A stretch of DNA of 64,000 bases from Nymphaea colorata (GCF_008831285.2 NC_045143.1:26237439-26301438), one strand, 5' to 3'; shown: positions 1 to 12,769, numbered from the stretch's first letter. Translations and numbers: made by a program. Notes: a model not told the origin generated them from the letters alone.

Positions 1-690
1 CAAAGAACACAAGCATAGTGGGGTGCAAAAGCGATCGCACCTTGGACAGATACAAGGCTCATCTAGTGGCTAAGGGGTTCACACGGACAAAAGGGTTGGA
101 TTATGAAGAAACATTTGCGCCTAACGCAAAGATGAACACATTCAGAATATTTCTCTCTATTGCTTGCAACTTGAATTGGAGTCTTCATCATCTAGATGTC
201 AAAAACACCTTTTTACAAGGAAAACTCAATGAAGAAATTTATGTCTTTACCTCCCAGTCATCCAGATGAAAGGAAAGGAAGAGTCTGCAAATTAAATAAA
301 GCCATATATGGCTTGAAACAATCTCCTAGAGCTTGGTACATAAAGTTGAGTCAGGCATTAGAAAAAATAGAGTACCACAAATGTCACACAGACAATAGTT
401 TATTTGTTAAAAAACATGGAGAGAATATCATTGTGGTTCTAATTTACATGGATGACATAGTCGTGGCTGGAAACGACGCAAAAGACATTCAAATTCTGAA
501 AGACTATTTGAAAAAGACCTTCAACATAAAGGATTTGGGAAAACTCAAATACTTTCTTGGCATTGAAGTTGATCAATCTCATAAAGGTATCTTGCTATGT
601 CAAAGAAAGTATGCATTAGATATCACAAAAACATTGGTTTCTCTTGCTCATGGATGTAGGCTGCAAAGCCGAACCACGTAAAACTGGTGC
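1..690 (+). pseudogene. Ty1/copia reverse transcriptase fragment, 5' truncated by the window edge
   Basis: Translation gives the conserved copia RT series in order: DRYKAHLVAKGF, LDVKNTFLQGKL, YGLKQSPRAWY, the catalytic box YMDDIVVAGND and LKYFLGIEV. RT copies element RNA into cDNA inside the virus-like particle. The reading frame changes near position 250 (between the LDVKN block and the PPSHP block), so the copy is inactive. A short stretch normally present just before DRYKA is also missing. Similarity fades after about 690; RNase H and the 3' LTR are not seen downstream, so this is a fragment. It is on the plus strand and differs from the two other copia families in the window. Copia RT identity is certain; the lineage within copia is not assigned. 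Confidence 0.93.
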
Positions 691-3250
691 AGCCTCTTTT
701 CTCTCTATCATCTTCTTCTTTGATTAAATCTCAGTCTGTCAATATAAATCTGAAAATTTACATGGATAAAAATGACAGATTCAGATTAGACATCCCTACC
801 AAGTCTGAATTAAGAAATATATTTATAAAAGAATGAATCGTTAAAATTTACTTGTTTCCACCATTATTTCCTCCTGTTCTACTTCAAACTTCCCAACCAT
901 GGAAAAATGATGTATTTGATGTAATCCAAGCAAGGGTTTCCTTCAACATTTTTGTGCGGACAGTAAGCTTCTTGATTTCCACATTAACTTCTTTCTACAA
1001 GATCAAAGAATACATCAGTTTTTGGCATGAAGAAGCTAACCAGCCTCAATAGAAAGGACAAGCTTCTACCAGTGGAAGAAACTAATCCAGTATGCACCTT
1101 AGAAAGGACAAGCTTCTGTGAATTGATCATGCCCACCAAGTCTAGATCCTGATTAACCCTCTGCTCCTTCCTGACGTCCACATCTACAGTGCCTGATAGG
1201 ACCATAACTAGTTCAGATTTGATGAGATGACTCAGATGTTCTCTAGAAGAGAAATTATCTCATGATCAACTAAGTCAATATCATCTTCATGCCATCAAGG
1301 GACAAAATGCAAGTTCCTACTAAAAGTGACTTGATACTAATGAAACTACAAGAAAAGGAGGAAATTCGGAAATCCAAACTGTTACAGTCTTAAGGTATTA
1401 GAAGCAAAGTAGTTTACAAAACAAATCATGAGAATGTATATTGTTACATTAAAGAAGGCAATGGGCAGTATAAAAGCTATAAGCCCAATAGATCTTCGAC
1501 GCTCCATCAGCAGCAATTAGGGCACAGACATTAGCAAAGAGGAATTCTTACATCCATAGTAGTGCTACATAGTAATAAGACTATGAATAATCATCTTAGC
1601 CATGTGTTGCAGGAGGAAGGTCTTGAAGTTGTTCAGTACAAGGTGCATATCAAAAAGTACAAAGTCATAAAATTCTAAATAAATAAGTAGATTGCATTGA
1701 TTTTCAAATAAATATGTTAATTCATACAAAGTATGTGGAATGGATCAAAGAGAGTGGGTCTTACAAAAGCTTTGAATGCTCGACGATGTGAAGCCATCTC
1801 ATATATAGAGAAATCTGCAAAACCATATCCAAAGCTTATATTAAAAAAATTAGTACAATTATCATATAAAGGTATTGGCCATCATGGAAAACACAGGAGA
1901 GAGAGGAGAGACCAAATATGAAATTCGAAACCATATTGAAAGGCTTATTATAGATTGTCAGAGAGTGTTATAAGATTATATAGGTTAACCACAATCTACT
2001 ACTGCCTTTTTTGAGGACCCAAAGGAATTAATCAACAAAAGGTATCCAAAACACAACGAGCAGAAGCTATGCTTAGAAAACATGCTTGAAATGTAGAATG
2101 ATTTGTAAATTGCACCTACTAAAAACACTTGATATTTTCTTTGACTTAGCTATAACATACAAGACACACTATTGGAAAAGTGACTCGTGAAACCTTTGTA
2201 GATTAAATAGAAAGATGGTAGAGACATTATGGAGTATGACCACCATAACATACGCAAGATAGCATGTGTATAAAAATATAAATAAACGTGCATTAAAAGA
2301 TAGATATAAATACGTAGATAAATAGCTATGTGTATACATAAATAAATAGAGAACTAAAGTCAGTATCACTTCAAATAATGTCACCTTTTGAGTCTTTAAC
2401 AACTTTGAAGAAACCAAATGTCAAATTAGGACTCGTGTGTAAAAAAAAAATTGTAGCAATGCAGCCAAACTACCATAGTCTCAAATAACATTTCGGAGTT
2501 TTAAACGGCAAGGTTTTTCTTGGATATAAAATGGCAACCATAAAGAAAAGGGAAAATTATAGTAAATTTTCAAAAAATTAAGAAAACAAAAAATAGGAAA
2601 AATAAAATAAATGAGAAACTAATAACACAAACATAAAAAGATAAGTAGATTTGCAACAAATAAAAAATAGACAATGAAAAAAAACGTTTGGCATTGAAAA
2701 AAATGAAAAAGTGTTTTAATGTTCATTTTTTTGTTAACCGTGTGTTTTTTGTTTTAACGTTTTTTTTAAAAAAACACATGTTTTTTCAAAAAAACACGTT
2801 TTTTTAGTTTTAAACGACAACTTAATTTATCATGTTCTTTGTGACACTGCAAACTACCTTATATGTATCCACACCATTACCTACTGCTCTTTCAAGATAA
2901 TCCAGGATGCCCTCTATTGTTACTTGCAACACCACCTTTCAAATCAAATAGAACTTCAACATCATATTTGAAAAGAATTAACATGGCATTATTATGAGAA
3001 CAATTTCACACAGAAGAAACCTCAAAATGATCGAATGTGGTCAGACTAAGAGAAATGATAATGAAAGATATACAAAATGTGTCATTTCTAAGATTCCATC
3101 ATTTAGATCCACAAGAGGGTGGGGGGAGGGCGGAGAGAGCTAAACCTACAATAACCACGAACACACAATTATGACCAAATAAAACCCCATTGTACTTATA
3201 GGTGACAAAAGTCTAGAACTTTTGTTCCTATAATAAACAATTCATTTCTA
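691..3250. other. No gene recognised; AT-rich intergenic DNA
   Basis: All reading frames are short, with no domain motif. At 2695-2815 there is a low-complexity stretch in which long T runs and A runs alternate with an ACACGTT/AACGTGT-like core, so it can fold on itself. A duplicated AGAAAGGACAAGCTTCT motif occurs at about 1051 and 1101. Nothing else was supportable. Confidence 0.5.
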
Positions 3251-6200
3251 AGTGTTGGATTATATTCATGGCTGGAGTTGCTGTTAGCAACTCAAATTTT
3301 TCAACATCAGAATTGAAGCAATGTCAAAATTTTACAAAAAAATTATGAAAAAATGCAATTTCAAAGCAAATTTTGAATCAAAAGAACAATTTAAATTCAA
3401 ATCATGAATTTGACTCGTGACACGAATCCTAACATAGCATTATGAGTCCAAACTGGATTTGAATTAGAATTTGAAATGTCAATCCAATTACAAATGTCAT
3501 TTGAAATCCATATCCGATTGCAAAATCCAAATTTTGATTTAAATATGAGAATTGGATCTAATTCGGTCTAGAATGCTATGTGGGACCCACGTGTAGCACC
3601 ACCTAGCTCATGTGGTCAAAAGCCCCCAAGGGGTTACGCACTTCTCCTTTTCAAAAATATCTCCTCAAAGTTACTTTAATCAGTCAAAGTACAATTTAGC
3701 TCAATCAAGATCTTTCCTAACTCAAATTCATCAAATTATCTCAATCAAATCAATGTCAGCTTGCAGATGAGCTTTGACTTTGGTTATTTGGTCAAATTTG
3801 ACTAATTTCGACAATTGTGCCCTTCTATGATCAAGTTGAGATTTCAAAACTTAAATTGGGATTTTATGAAAGGAAAATATACATTTTAATTTGTCAAATA
3901 TATAAATCAAAAAATTGAAATTCAATATTTAAAACCAAATTTTTTATCCAATTGACATCCATTTTCAATCAAATTATGGATGAAAATACCTTTCTAAGCC
4001 AAATTTAATGAAATTTTCAAAATTTATTCAAATTTAAATTCAATTGTTATAATTCGATAACATTTAGAGCTTAGTATTTTTGAGGTCTTCATCAAATTGC
4101 TGCAGCAATGAGCTAGAAGGAAAAGCCGAGGAGAAGAAAAAATTCATCCAAGCCCTCTTCCTTCTCTCTCATTTCCTTCTTCACCTTCCCCTATTCTCTT
4201 TATCGATTTTGTCAAGTTAGGTTGCTTAAGTGAACCCTTACTTAGGATTTTCATGGTGAGAAGCTCTCGCTTTCCCACTGAAAATTCCAGCAAGTAAGCC
4301 ATCATTCTTCTTGTTTTGCTATGCTTGAATCCACATTCTTCTTCTTGCTTTGCTAAGCTTGAATCCAAGTTTAGATTCTTGCTTAGGATTGCTTGAATTA
4401 GAAAACAAGCAACGAGAACGATCAAGCATGAAGACCGACCATAAAGTAGGTAATTCCAATCCATTTTTCTTCTATTTCAGTTTCTTGCTATTTATTTTTA
4501 ATTCCAGCACTCGTGAGAATGATTTATTTTCATATTTTTCATGGTTGGGAATGACGTCCAGCTAAAGAAAAAGCCACGAATCAAATGTATATATTAACGC
4601 ATGATGCATGCATGAACCGGTTTTTCCAAAAAATAAACCTCCGAATTAAGTTTTGAAAAAGACCTCAAGGCCACGACCCTTTCAAAATCAACCAGCCTAA
4701 ATCCATTTTGAACTCCCTACCATCAGTGATTTCCACACGACAAAGAAGTTTGCTATAATATATATTATATAAATGCCAATTATGGACAGACATATTCTCA
4801 TAAATGTGATCCACCTTTGCATGGTGAAATTAAAGATGAACCAGCTTGAGTGTTCTCTTGTTTCCTTTCATTTAAAAGTCATTTTAATTTGTGTTTTTTT
4901 TATTTTAATTGATCAAGGGCGGTAGAGGGGATTAGAAATCAGTTTTCAATCTCCATACGTAAAGAAACCCAGCCATTAATCATCATGATTCATAGGCCAT
5001 GTGATCCCTCGTTAAAATTTTCATTTGGAGGGATAATGTGTGCATATGTATATATATATATATATATATATATTGTAATATATATGCACGTGTGATCTCC
5101 TGATTAAGGGTCATGCTTTTCTTTTAAAATCAGGTTGAAACATGTTTTCAAGTTGATTTTAAGAAAAGAAGATCATTCTGTCGATTTTCATAGTTGAAAG
5201 GTATGAAATCGCTTTCATTTCATCTTAAAGTTTTGATTAATTCCAGCAACTCATACATAAAGTGTATGTAATTTGCTGAAATTAGATCATACTTTACAAG
5301 GGTTGGTTTAGGAATTTTAAAGTTTACATGCTTGACATGCTAATGTTCAGCCACAATGTGGCTATGTCTTGTAGAACAATAAAAAGTTTTAATCCTATCT
5401 AATCGGCTCTCTAAAATGCCTTTTAGAAATTGTTGATTTCATTTATCAATTTTTAAACTTACATTAAATTGATTATGTTTCAAGAACAATGTAAGATCAT
5501 ACTTAAGACCCTAATCTTTGTATCCCCTAAAGAACAAGATCAAAAGTGTTTTAATAGTCAAAGAAATGGATGGTTTTTTTAGCACAAGAATTTGGAATTT
5601 AGCTTGATTTTGGGGAGAAAGAAAAGTTATTAGAATTCCATGACATGAATGAGAGCATGTGACACATGCTTTTTGCCGACTTGGATGTTTAGTTCACATG
5701 AAGTCAAACTGAAGTTCATCATTTTCTAAGAGTCAAACACTCTTATAATAAATATTTAATTTTAAATCATTTACATTGGAAGAAAAATCAGATTTTTATG
5801 GCAATTTTGAGGAAAATGGATAATAGCTACGTTTCCCCAATATTTAAAAGGTGGATTTCATCTTCATTTGCCTAAATTTTAATTCTTTTGAGATTCTCAT
5901 CCATGACACAAGTTTATAGACTGCTTCTCTAACACTTGTGCTTGAGAATATGATAAGCACATTTAAAGAAAGTCCAACATTTTAATTAAAATCAACCTTT
6001 AAGTGTATATTGTATGATGTGTGATTTCATATGAATAGACTTTGAGAGATTATGAGAGAGGGGAGCATGAATGTTCCAAATGAATGAACTTTGAGAGATT
6101 ATGAGAGAGTGAAGAATGTATGTCTCATATAGTTTCGCTTCGTATTTCGCATGTTCACACTCACTCAAAGTCAATAGCATCACATGCATCTTCTCAAGAA

Positions 6201-6739
6201 ATTAAGCGATTCAAATTTGAGTTGCGAAAAAATGGTGACCATGTCATATTGCAACAAGAATTTGTGAACTTCACTTAACTTTCAAAGAAAACACAAGCAG
6301 TGCATTAATAATCTTGGCCAAAATGTGTTTAGAAAACAACAAGTTTTGTAATAATTTGAAACTTATGTTTCATCACAAGAATGAACCCTACCTAACCAAA
6401 ACCCAAGTTTCTAATATTTTATTCCAAATAACACGATTTGGCAAAAGAAAATTTTCTTGCTAAGGTTACTTAGCCATTTTCCCAAAAATTATCATAAGAT
6501 GTTCACAATTTCAATCCAAAAATCATCTTCAGTTCACAACAAAAAACTTAATTTCAATCTTCAAAATCCCCAATTAAAACTATTTTCAAGAATCATGGAT
6601 TTCAAAACAAATGCCACAACAAAGGTTTTCAATTCAACTTGAAAACCCTCCAATCTTCAAATAACATACAAAAAAAGAAATCATTTTCCAAGGAATCTAT
6701 TTTCGAATACAAGTTCAAATCACTTATTCAAGATTAACT
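3251..6739 (+). repeat. Probable decayed body of a Tat-like LTR
   Basis: No coding potential. It lies directly upstream of the recognisable LTR end at 6740-7398 and has a similar internal plan to the intact 3.4-kb LTRs at 47092 and 59672: a CT-rich stretch with TTTCATTTCCTTCT around 4160-4190, followed by long AT-rich sequence. Base-level similarity is too weak to be sure by eye. A TA microsatellite lies at 5049-5075. Assignment is inferred mainly from position and length. Confidence 0.3.
5049..5075. repeat. (TA)n microsatellite
   Basis: Uninterrupted TA dinucleotides of about 27 bp. Confidence 0.9.
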
Positions 6740-7398
6740 TTGATTCTTGAATCCAAAACCTCAATGCACAAGCATATAATATTTTGCATCAATAACTTGT
6801 ACATGGTCCAAATAATCCTTAGTCCTTCGTCCAATTACCCCTGTTAAAAGTGGCAGGAATGGTTGGACCTCGTACCAACGGGCAAATCCCTTTCTCATGA
6901 ATTTTTTTTCAAAATTAATGAAAAAATTTGCTGCTTGTGCATTCAACGCCCTCGAGGACGGGGTAGGGGACCATCATCGTCTCTCTAAGATTTATTGGAT
7001 CATATACAAGTTGTGTGGGATATCAATTGCACAGAACTTTCATGCATACCAGCATCATGTAATAAACATTGAGGATATTCCATGAACCCCCTTTTACTTC
7101 AATTTGTCATACCATCCTCAATTTAGGAGTCGTATGAATCCCATGTATGCTCTCAAATCTTCAAATCTATCTCTTAGGAATGTATGCAATAGCGCCATCT
7201 ATTTTGCATCTTCTCATGAGTTTTTTTTTTAAAAAAAAACAGATCCTTGCCCTACATCATATCTCAGTCATTCAGTTGTCGAGGTAATTCTAGGACATTA
7301 GTCTATGATATAGCCTTATAACTGGACCACCCAATTGGACTAAGAAGTCCCCTCATTAGTACCAAAACGGACAATAGTCCTGATAAATCGATGGGTGA
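6740..7398 (+). mobile_element. Decayed Tat/Ogre-like LTR end, primer site and leader
   Basis: Colinear with 50440-51115 of the large Tat element. Both have ATTACCCC followed by a CTCGTACC(A/G)ACGGGC block, a primer-site-like GGACGGGGTAGGGGACC / GGCGACCGTGATGGGACCC followed by (A/C)(C/T)CATCATCG or GTCATCG, and later a CCCCTC(A/G)TTAGTACC motif followed by an ATCGA(T/C)G(G/A)GTGAT motif. The many substitutions mark it as a much older relative. The copia LTR at 7399 starts immediately after the last shared motif, so copia inserted into the leader. No ORF1 or gag of this older copy is seen after 8625. Confidence 0.62.
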
Positions 7399-7640
7399 TG
7401 TTGAAGGTTTTCTGTATTCGGGTTTGGGTCTGGACCCGATCCAGTGAGCTCTGGTTTGGGGACTACTTATATCATTCTAAACCCTAATATTAAGAGTTAA
7501 TGAAGTTTTAAGAGACAGAGTGTCTGGTAGCTAGTGGGCACCAGACCTCCTCACCTGTGGTTTTTTCTCCCTCTCGTTAAGGGTTTTCCACGTTACATTC
7601 GTGTTCGATCTTTATTTCTCGTGTTTCTACTATTCCAACA
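7399..7640 (+). repeat. Copia 5' LTR, 242 bp
   Basis: Begins TGTTGAAGG and ends TTCCAACA, immediately followed by the primer site. It contains the near-palindrome GGGTCTGGACCC at about +35, like the LTRs at 16190 and 23129. Confidence 0.85.
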
Positions 7641-7652
7641 TGGTATTAGAGC
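7641..7652 (+). promoter_or_regulatory. Primer binding site (initiator-Met tRNA type)
   Basis: TGGTATTAGAGC directly abuts the LTR end. It differs by one base from TGGTATCAGAGC, which is used by the other elements here. Confidence 0.85.
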
Positions 7653-8029
7653 TGTGAAGTTCCAACGTAACTAGTTCGTTTTTGCTTCTTTTGTGTTCGT
7701 GTTGAAGGAGGACTCGTGCTTGACACTGTTCATCGCCCGATACTGTTCACTGCTCGGCTCTATTCACCGCTAGACGCACCCGATGCTCTGCCTGGAATCA
7801 ACGCCCAAGCCCAACGTTGCCCGACGAGTCCCTTCTGTGCCATCGACCGCCCTATTTTTGCCGCCGTGTTTTTGCCATCGTGAAGTTCCGTTGTCATCCC
7901 CTGCATTGTCCGTCGAGCTGGTTCAGCTCTAGTTTTGTTGTCGTGCCTTCATTATCATCGCCCGCTGCCTTCATCGCCAGACCTTGGTATCTCCCTACCG
8001 CTAATCGTCGTCCTCTACTCCTGCTGCTC

Positions 8030-8300
8030 CTTTGCTACTGCTCTGTTGTTGCCACCTGCTGTTGCTCTGGTGCTGCTGGTGTCCAGCCTGCCGCCAGTGT
8101 CCCGTGCTGCTGTCGGTGGTTCTTGCTGTCGCTGGTGTCTCATGGTACCACCAGTGCCTTTGCTACCGTCGGTGTCCCATGCTGTCGCCGGTGCCCTTCG
8201 TGCCGCCAGTGTCCCTTGCTGCTGCTGGTGCCCTTGCTGCCGTTGGTATTCCTTGCTGCCACCGGTGCCCTCTGTTGACATCGGTGCCTTTTTTGTTACT
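8030..8300 (+). repeat. Imperfect GC-rich minisatellite in the copia leader
   Basis: Loosely repeated TGCTGCCGCCAGTGTCC / TGCTGCTGGTGCC units. These create long Cys/Ala/Val-rich open frames on both strands that are not genes. The leader of the related copia (27722-28069 and 32719-32853) is similarly GCGGCGG-rich. Confidence 0.6.
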
Positions 8301-8318
8301 GCCGACTAGTTTGTGATC

Positions 8319-8625
8319 ATGGCATCATCTTCCTCTTTGACCATCAACACTGATCAGAGTGAAATAAGGGCTTATAGAACTGAGAGTGTTCCGGTTCAGG
8401 TCACTACCATTTGCCTTACCAAGGAAAACTATCTTAAGTGGTCTGCCGCCATCACTATGGGTATAGCTGGTCGAGGTCGTATTGCCTATGTGAATGGGAG
8501 TAAGGTTGAACCTGTTGCTAATAGTATGGCTTGGGATACTTGATTTCTTGAGGACAACCAAGTGAAAACTTGGATTTTCAATTCGGTGTCATCTGATATT
8601 CAATCTCTCGTTGTAAGAGATTGAC
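8319..8625 (+). pseudogene. Copia gag N-terminus, stopped and truncated
   Basis: The ATG at 8319 opens MASSSSLTINTDQS..., then VTTICLTKENYLKWSAAI and GRIAYVNGSKVEP, matching codon for codon the gag start of the minus-strand copia at 27721 (MADLSSSST...). Gag forms the particle shell. The frame is stopped at 8541-8543 (TGA), where the related copy has Trp in MAWDTWFL. The aligned sequence continues as FLEDNQVKTW to about 8625 and then ends. The upstream GTG at 8313 would also be in frame, but the ATG matches the relative. Confidence 0.85.
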
Positions 8626-9398
8626 ATTTTAATATATTAATTATAAGCAAAATTTATGCTAGAATTTTATGGTTTACAACTTTCTTAGCACTACAAGATG
8701 TATTTGTAGAACATTATCTGTAAGTCTTTAGGTACATGGCTCTTAGAAAGTGTTTATAGCGTGGCAACAATTTATAATAGTACTTTTAAAAACGGTTTTA
8801 ATTCATCCAGCCATATGATAACATATAGCAGTTAACTGATTTAGATTTTTCATATATGCATATATATATATAAAGGAAGTGAAATCCTCTAGCCATTCGG
8901 ACCTCCATTCAATAACCGCCATTGACGCAGTGCATTGAAAGAGTGATTAAATGCACTGGCGATGTATTGTAATGTTGGTGTGCTATGAGAGGCTGAATTA
9001 TTTTTCTATTCAAATCTGGATACACACTTAGATACTGGATTAGATGAGAATCATAAGGGCCTACCAATTTTAATGAGATTAGATTCGATTTAGGAAATTA
9101 ATTTCTTTCCTCCCATGAAGGGTATTTTTGTTTTTTAAAAATATAGTTTGGTTTCTACTTTTTCAATTTAACTATCCTCCTTAAAATTGAATATCCATTT
9201 GATTTCCATCCAAACAGGTCACATAGCTGACTATATTTTTTCCATCAGGTAACATCCAATGACAGGTGTGTGTGTGTGTATATATAAAGGTTCACCTCAA
9301 AGAGCTATCACAATAGGTACATTACAAACATTTTCTATTGATACACAGTTTTTCAAAGCATTTAGCATCAGTTTTTGGAATTTGCATTGACATATATA

Positions 9399-9437
<39 letters not shown>

Positions 9438-10239
9438 TGTCCATTAGTTCTAATGGAGACACCTGGACGTTGCCATATTCCGGCAAACCACATCAACAAA
9501 AACAATGAACAGTTCTGTTTCACGGCAGACTATTTTCACTTAATCATATATTTTAATCTTAAAATCGACAATACTTGCACTGGTTTAATTGCTAAACATA
9601 TACAGATTGGGACCAGAGCTTTTGAAGAGAGAAAAATCACACTTAGACGCATATTTTATGGATCAAAATTGCTTTTTTTGGCTATTTTCTCGTTCCTGAT
9701 GTGTTGATGAAAACCAAGTAACTTTAACGTGCTTTTTTGAGCTGTTTATGTGTTTCCACTAGTTTCAAAAGCTCTTCTAAGATTCCCAGCATTTAGTCAA
9801 AACCAAAAACCAGCAGAAATCATTTGAGGCCAGAAAGGTGAAACTGAGCCCTTGAGACAGCCGGTGGCAACTGTAGGTTTTCTGGGATGTTAGGCATCAA
9901 TTGCTGCTGCTTTTTATTAGATTTTTGGGCATCTTTTATTGAAACTTGCTCGCTGCTATTAGGCCTACTGTTTCCCTTTAAAAATTTGCATAAATGTACA
10001 GTCGACAGGTGTCAGATTTGGGGTAGAAGTCAATTTTGGTAGGTTATTTTTCTCCCTAAAAAGGTAACCAGCGAGACGAAATGCTTTTTATTATTTATTT
10101 TTATTCCTCTTTTAAACAGGGTAAGATCAGAAGTGAAAAGAAGTAAATGGTGCCTTTAATCAGAGATGTCTATTGAACCCAAATCCAATGGCCTAAATGA
10201 TCCCTTTATTATCAAGAAGGAATCCTTTCGGTGATATAT
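8626..10239. other. No gene recognised; AT-rich, with a CT microsatellite
   Basis: No domain-like translation. About 9035-9190 resembles, in inverted orientation and with heavy divergence, 42360-42475 (shared GATGAGAATC, CTCCTTAAAAT, GTTTC blocks), possibly an old dispersed repeat. The 110-codon frame at 9375 runs through the CT repeat and is not convincing. Confidence 0.45.
9401..9437. repeat. (CT)n microsatellite
   Basis: CT dinucleotides with one TTT interruption. Confidence 0.9.
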
Positions 10240-10880
10240 AAATTTTTATGTGTTAAAGTCCCAACCTCAAAAATCAACACATGAATGAAGACATCCCAAC
10301 CCCAAGTGCTCATTCTCACCATGCATTTGTTCATTAATTAGAGAAAAATTAGAATATCATGCATGAACATCATTTCAAGCATATATGAAGAGGAAGACAA
10401 TATAGCAAGCATATTTTGGAGATAAAATGAAGAAATAGAATTTATTCCACCTTACTCATACTCTTGGTAGACTCAAGATATAGCTCTTGATCCGGGATAA
10501 GAAATCATTTGAGCTTTCTTGCATGGCCATGGGGAGGTAGCAAGAGGAAAAGATGAAATAGATGAAAATGAGAGGAAGATTACATACCTTCAATATGAAT
10601 GATATTAGAAATGAGCTCTCTCTCTTGAATGACCTTAGAGTTGCTTAAAATGAAGCTCTAAGATGATGAACCATCAAGGGATCCTATTGTGCTTCTTTGG
10701 AGAGTTGTAGGTTGATGAAGTTTGCTCCCAAGGTTGGAGAAGAAGAGAGAAAATGAAAAGAAAGAGCACAAGAAAATTTGGAATTTCGAGTGAGGAAGCA
10801 CAAGAGGTTCCTTCATGGTTGGATCATGCTCAAGAGGAAAGATTGTGTAGGTATTTTTCAAATAATAAAATAATGACATT
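10240..10880 (-). mobile_element. Possible decayed Tat-like LTR fragment
   Basis: Read on the minus strand it gives a CT-rich CTCTTTCTTTTCATTTTCTC stretch, then GGCCATG..., CCGGGAT and TTTTTGAGGTTGGGACTT. The last string also occurs at 49137-49155 in the intact Tat LTR, in the same relative order. Divergence is high and the edges are unclear. Confidence 0.38.
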
Positions 10881-11107
10881 TTTTTGAAAAAATTTGGGGT
10901 GATAACAGATGATTTGATGGACCAATCTCTATGTCCTGCTTATGTATAAGAAATTTATTTGACCAGAACAATGTTTTGAAACTTGTTTTTACATAAAAAA
11001 GTAAATTTTTACTTGAGGAAGAAGATTAAAGAAGGAACCCTTGACTGCATTTTTGGTTGCAGATCTCCTTGGACATACATTTACAAAAATCTACAGCTTG
11101 TTAACCT

Positions 11108-11385
11108 GCCTCTGATACCATGAAAGATTTTGTTATTGTTGTAGTTTCACAATACAGAGGAGAAGAAAAGAAGAGAGAACACAAGAGGGATGTTGCAAGG
11201 TCACTTCTGTCAGAAATAAGTCGTGCCATAATTCTCATTCAAATATGTTCAGCTAACAGAAAATATGTTGAAATGCAGTACATAAGGATGTGTGGATCTG
11301 GATGGCATGTGGCTATGAATTTAGACTGGATCCAGTTAGATCAAAGTCAATGTCATCTGCTTAACACCGGCACTTCTGATTGACA
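11108..11385 (-). mobile_element. Copia LTR (265 bp) with primer site, in the left arm
   Basis: On the minus strand the LTR runs from 11385 (TGTCAATCAG) to 11121 (ATCTTTCA), followed at 11120-11108 by TGGTATCAGAGGC, the initiator-Met primer site, and about 95 bp of leader before arm similarity ends. No gag or pol follows. The 87-codon open frame at 11120-11383 lies wholly in this LTR and is not a gene. Confidence 0.85.
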
Positions 11386-11988
11386 TTAAAGAACTGTATA
11401 AAAGAAATAATGCTGATAGGGTCTACTTTTTATCTCTAAAATCTAAATGCTGCTTTCTATTTTGCATCTCATGTTTGATACAACAAAAAGGATCCATCAT
11501 TTTTTTTTCTTCCTGAGAACAGTAGGAAAGCTGACCTTTCTCAACTCTGGTTTCTTCCTATATAAAGTTAAAAAATCAAGAGCATTTCTGACAAAGGAAT
11601 AAACTGTATGATACCTATAGCCCGCTTATTTTGAGATATTTGAGTCACTGAAGTCAATTCCAGTAACAAAGAATGCTTACACTGAACTTGGGATCTCACT
11701 TTTGGCTTCCTAGTCTCCATAAATTTTCACTCACAGGTATACATATGTATACCTGTGCAGCATCTTCTTTTAATAATTATCTTCGTTCTTTAGCCTTCAT
11801 TTTCAATTTTTAGAGCTATGGTATGCAGATCATCACTTTTTTCTTTTTTCAGTTTTCCAGGGCTTCATTAGTAACCTGCTTTATGGATATTTGTGTTATA
11901 AATATGTGGACAGCATCAATTAGTTTTTTTAGTTCTCCAAGGGGCTTTGTTAGTAACATCGTTCATGGCTGTTACAAATATGGGCTTA

Positions 11989-12005
11989 CACACACACACA
12001 CACAT
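11989..12005. repeat. (AC)n microsatellite, left arm
   Basis: A short AC run; the right-arm counterpart at about 39400-39424 is longer, so the arms differ in repeat number. Confidence 0.85.
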
Positions 12006-12179
12006 GCTAAGTGTCACGTGTTTCTTGGTTCATGTATAATTGTGTGTGCATCATATATGTTTGTGTGTGTGTAAGTGTATTTTGTATGTAGTTTTGGTCA
12101 GTGTATCTTCATGTTTTATAATTTGTTATTCTTCGTTTCCATACTTCCATTGGTTTTGTCAAAATTGGATTTTCAGCAG

Positions 12180-12272
12180 AGCATTGACCAGCTCCAACGG
12201 CTCCGTTTAGAGTTTAGAGACATTGAAAGTAGTTCAACAGCTAGTTCAGGGCTGCTTTGTTGTATGTTTTGA
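12180..12272 (+). pseudogene. Exon-like segment of an unrecognised gene
   Basis: After an acceptor-like TTTTCAGCAG the frame reads SIDQLQRLRLEFRDIESSST and ends at a stop at 12272. The composition is protein-like (amphipathic, charged) and unlike the surrounding AT-rich DNA. The right-arm copy (about 39127-39218, minus) keeps the frame with Ile to Phe and Ser to Thr changes, and its first AG is mutated. I do not recognise the family. It could be a C-terminal exon or a gene fragment. Confidence 0.33.
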
Positions 12273-12769
12273 GGGATGAATTCCTCATACGTTTCATGTT
12301 TTTTGTAAGCATACTTGGGGAACATCATCAATTTATTGTTTTGAGTGGGTCCTTGTTTAGCTTGCCTTGATTCTTTGTATTAGAACCCTTCATTTTGGGC
12401 TGTTTTGGGCCTCTACATTGCAAGCATTTTATCAAGTTGGTCCTTGGAAATTCTGATTTCAAGGTCGTATGACAGATCGCTAGATGAATTTATAATGTCT
12501 TCCATGGAATATAAACATGAAAAGTAGATGTTTGTACAGTGCACAGCTTGCTTGTTTTGTTCTCGTGTTCATTCACTTTCTGGATTTGTTGATTAATTTA
12601 GAGGTTCCGCTTGTGAGAATACTATCCTATTACTTCTTTATTGTGCTTGTTAGACAAAATGCTATTTTTATGGATATTTCAATGAAATTTCTCACAAGCA
12701 ACTCATAAATGATGAATTTCTTGGTGTTCCACAGTGTTTTATCACCTGTTCTAAACATGCCAATTTCAG

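Larger units (their letters stand above)
7399..8625 (+). mobile_element. Truncated Ty1/copia element: 5' LTR, leader and gag start
   Basis: A TG...CA-bounded LTR (7399-7640), an abutting initiator-Met tRNA primer site, a GC-rich leader and the first about 100 codons of gag. It stops abruptly near 8625, with no pol or 3' LTR in the window. LTR and gag are clearly related to the minus-strand copia at 23129-33106: same LTR plan and the shared gag string VPVQVTTI(C/R)LTKENYL. A target duplication cannot be tested because the 3' end is missing. Confidence 0.85.

Noticed and set aside
4144-4464. 106-codon minus-strand frame
   Set aside because: No domain; sits in probable decayed LTR sequence with a CT-rich opposite strand.
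7817-8316. Long overlapping Cys/Ala/Val-rich and Gln/Gly-rich open frames on both strands
   Set aside because: They arise from a GC-rich minisatellite in the copia leader; no domain, and both strands are open for the same reason.
11120-11383. 87-codon frame beginning MKDFVIVVVSQYRGEEKK, present twice in the window
   Set aside because: It lies wholly inside a copia LTR and starts in the LTR end next to the primer site; duplicated only because the arms are duplicated.
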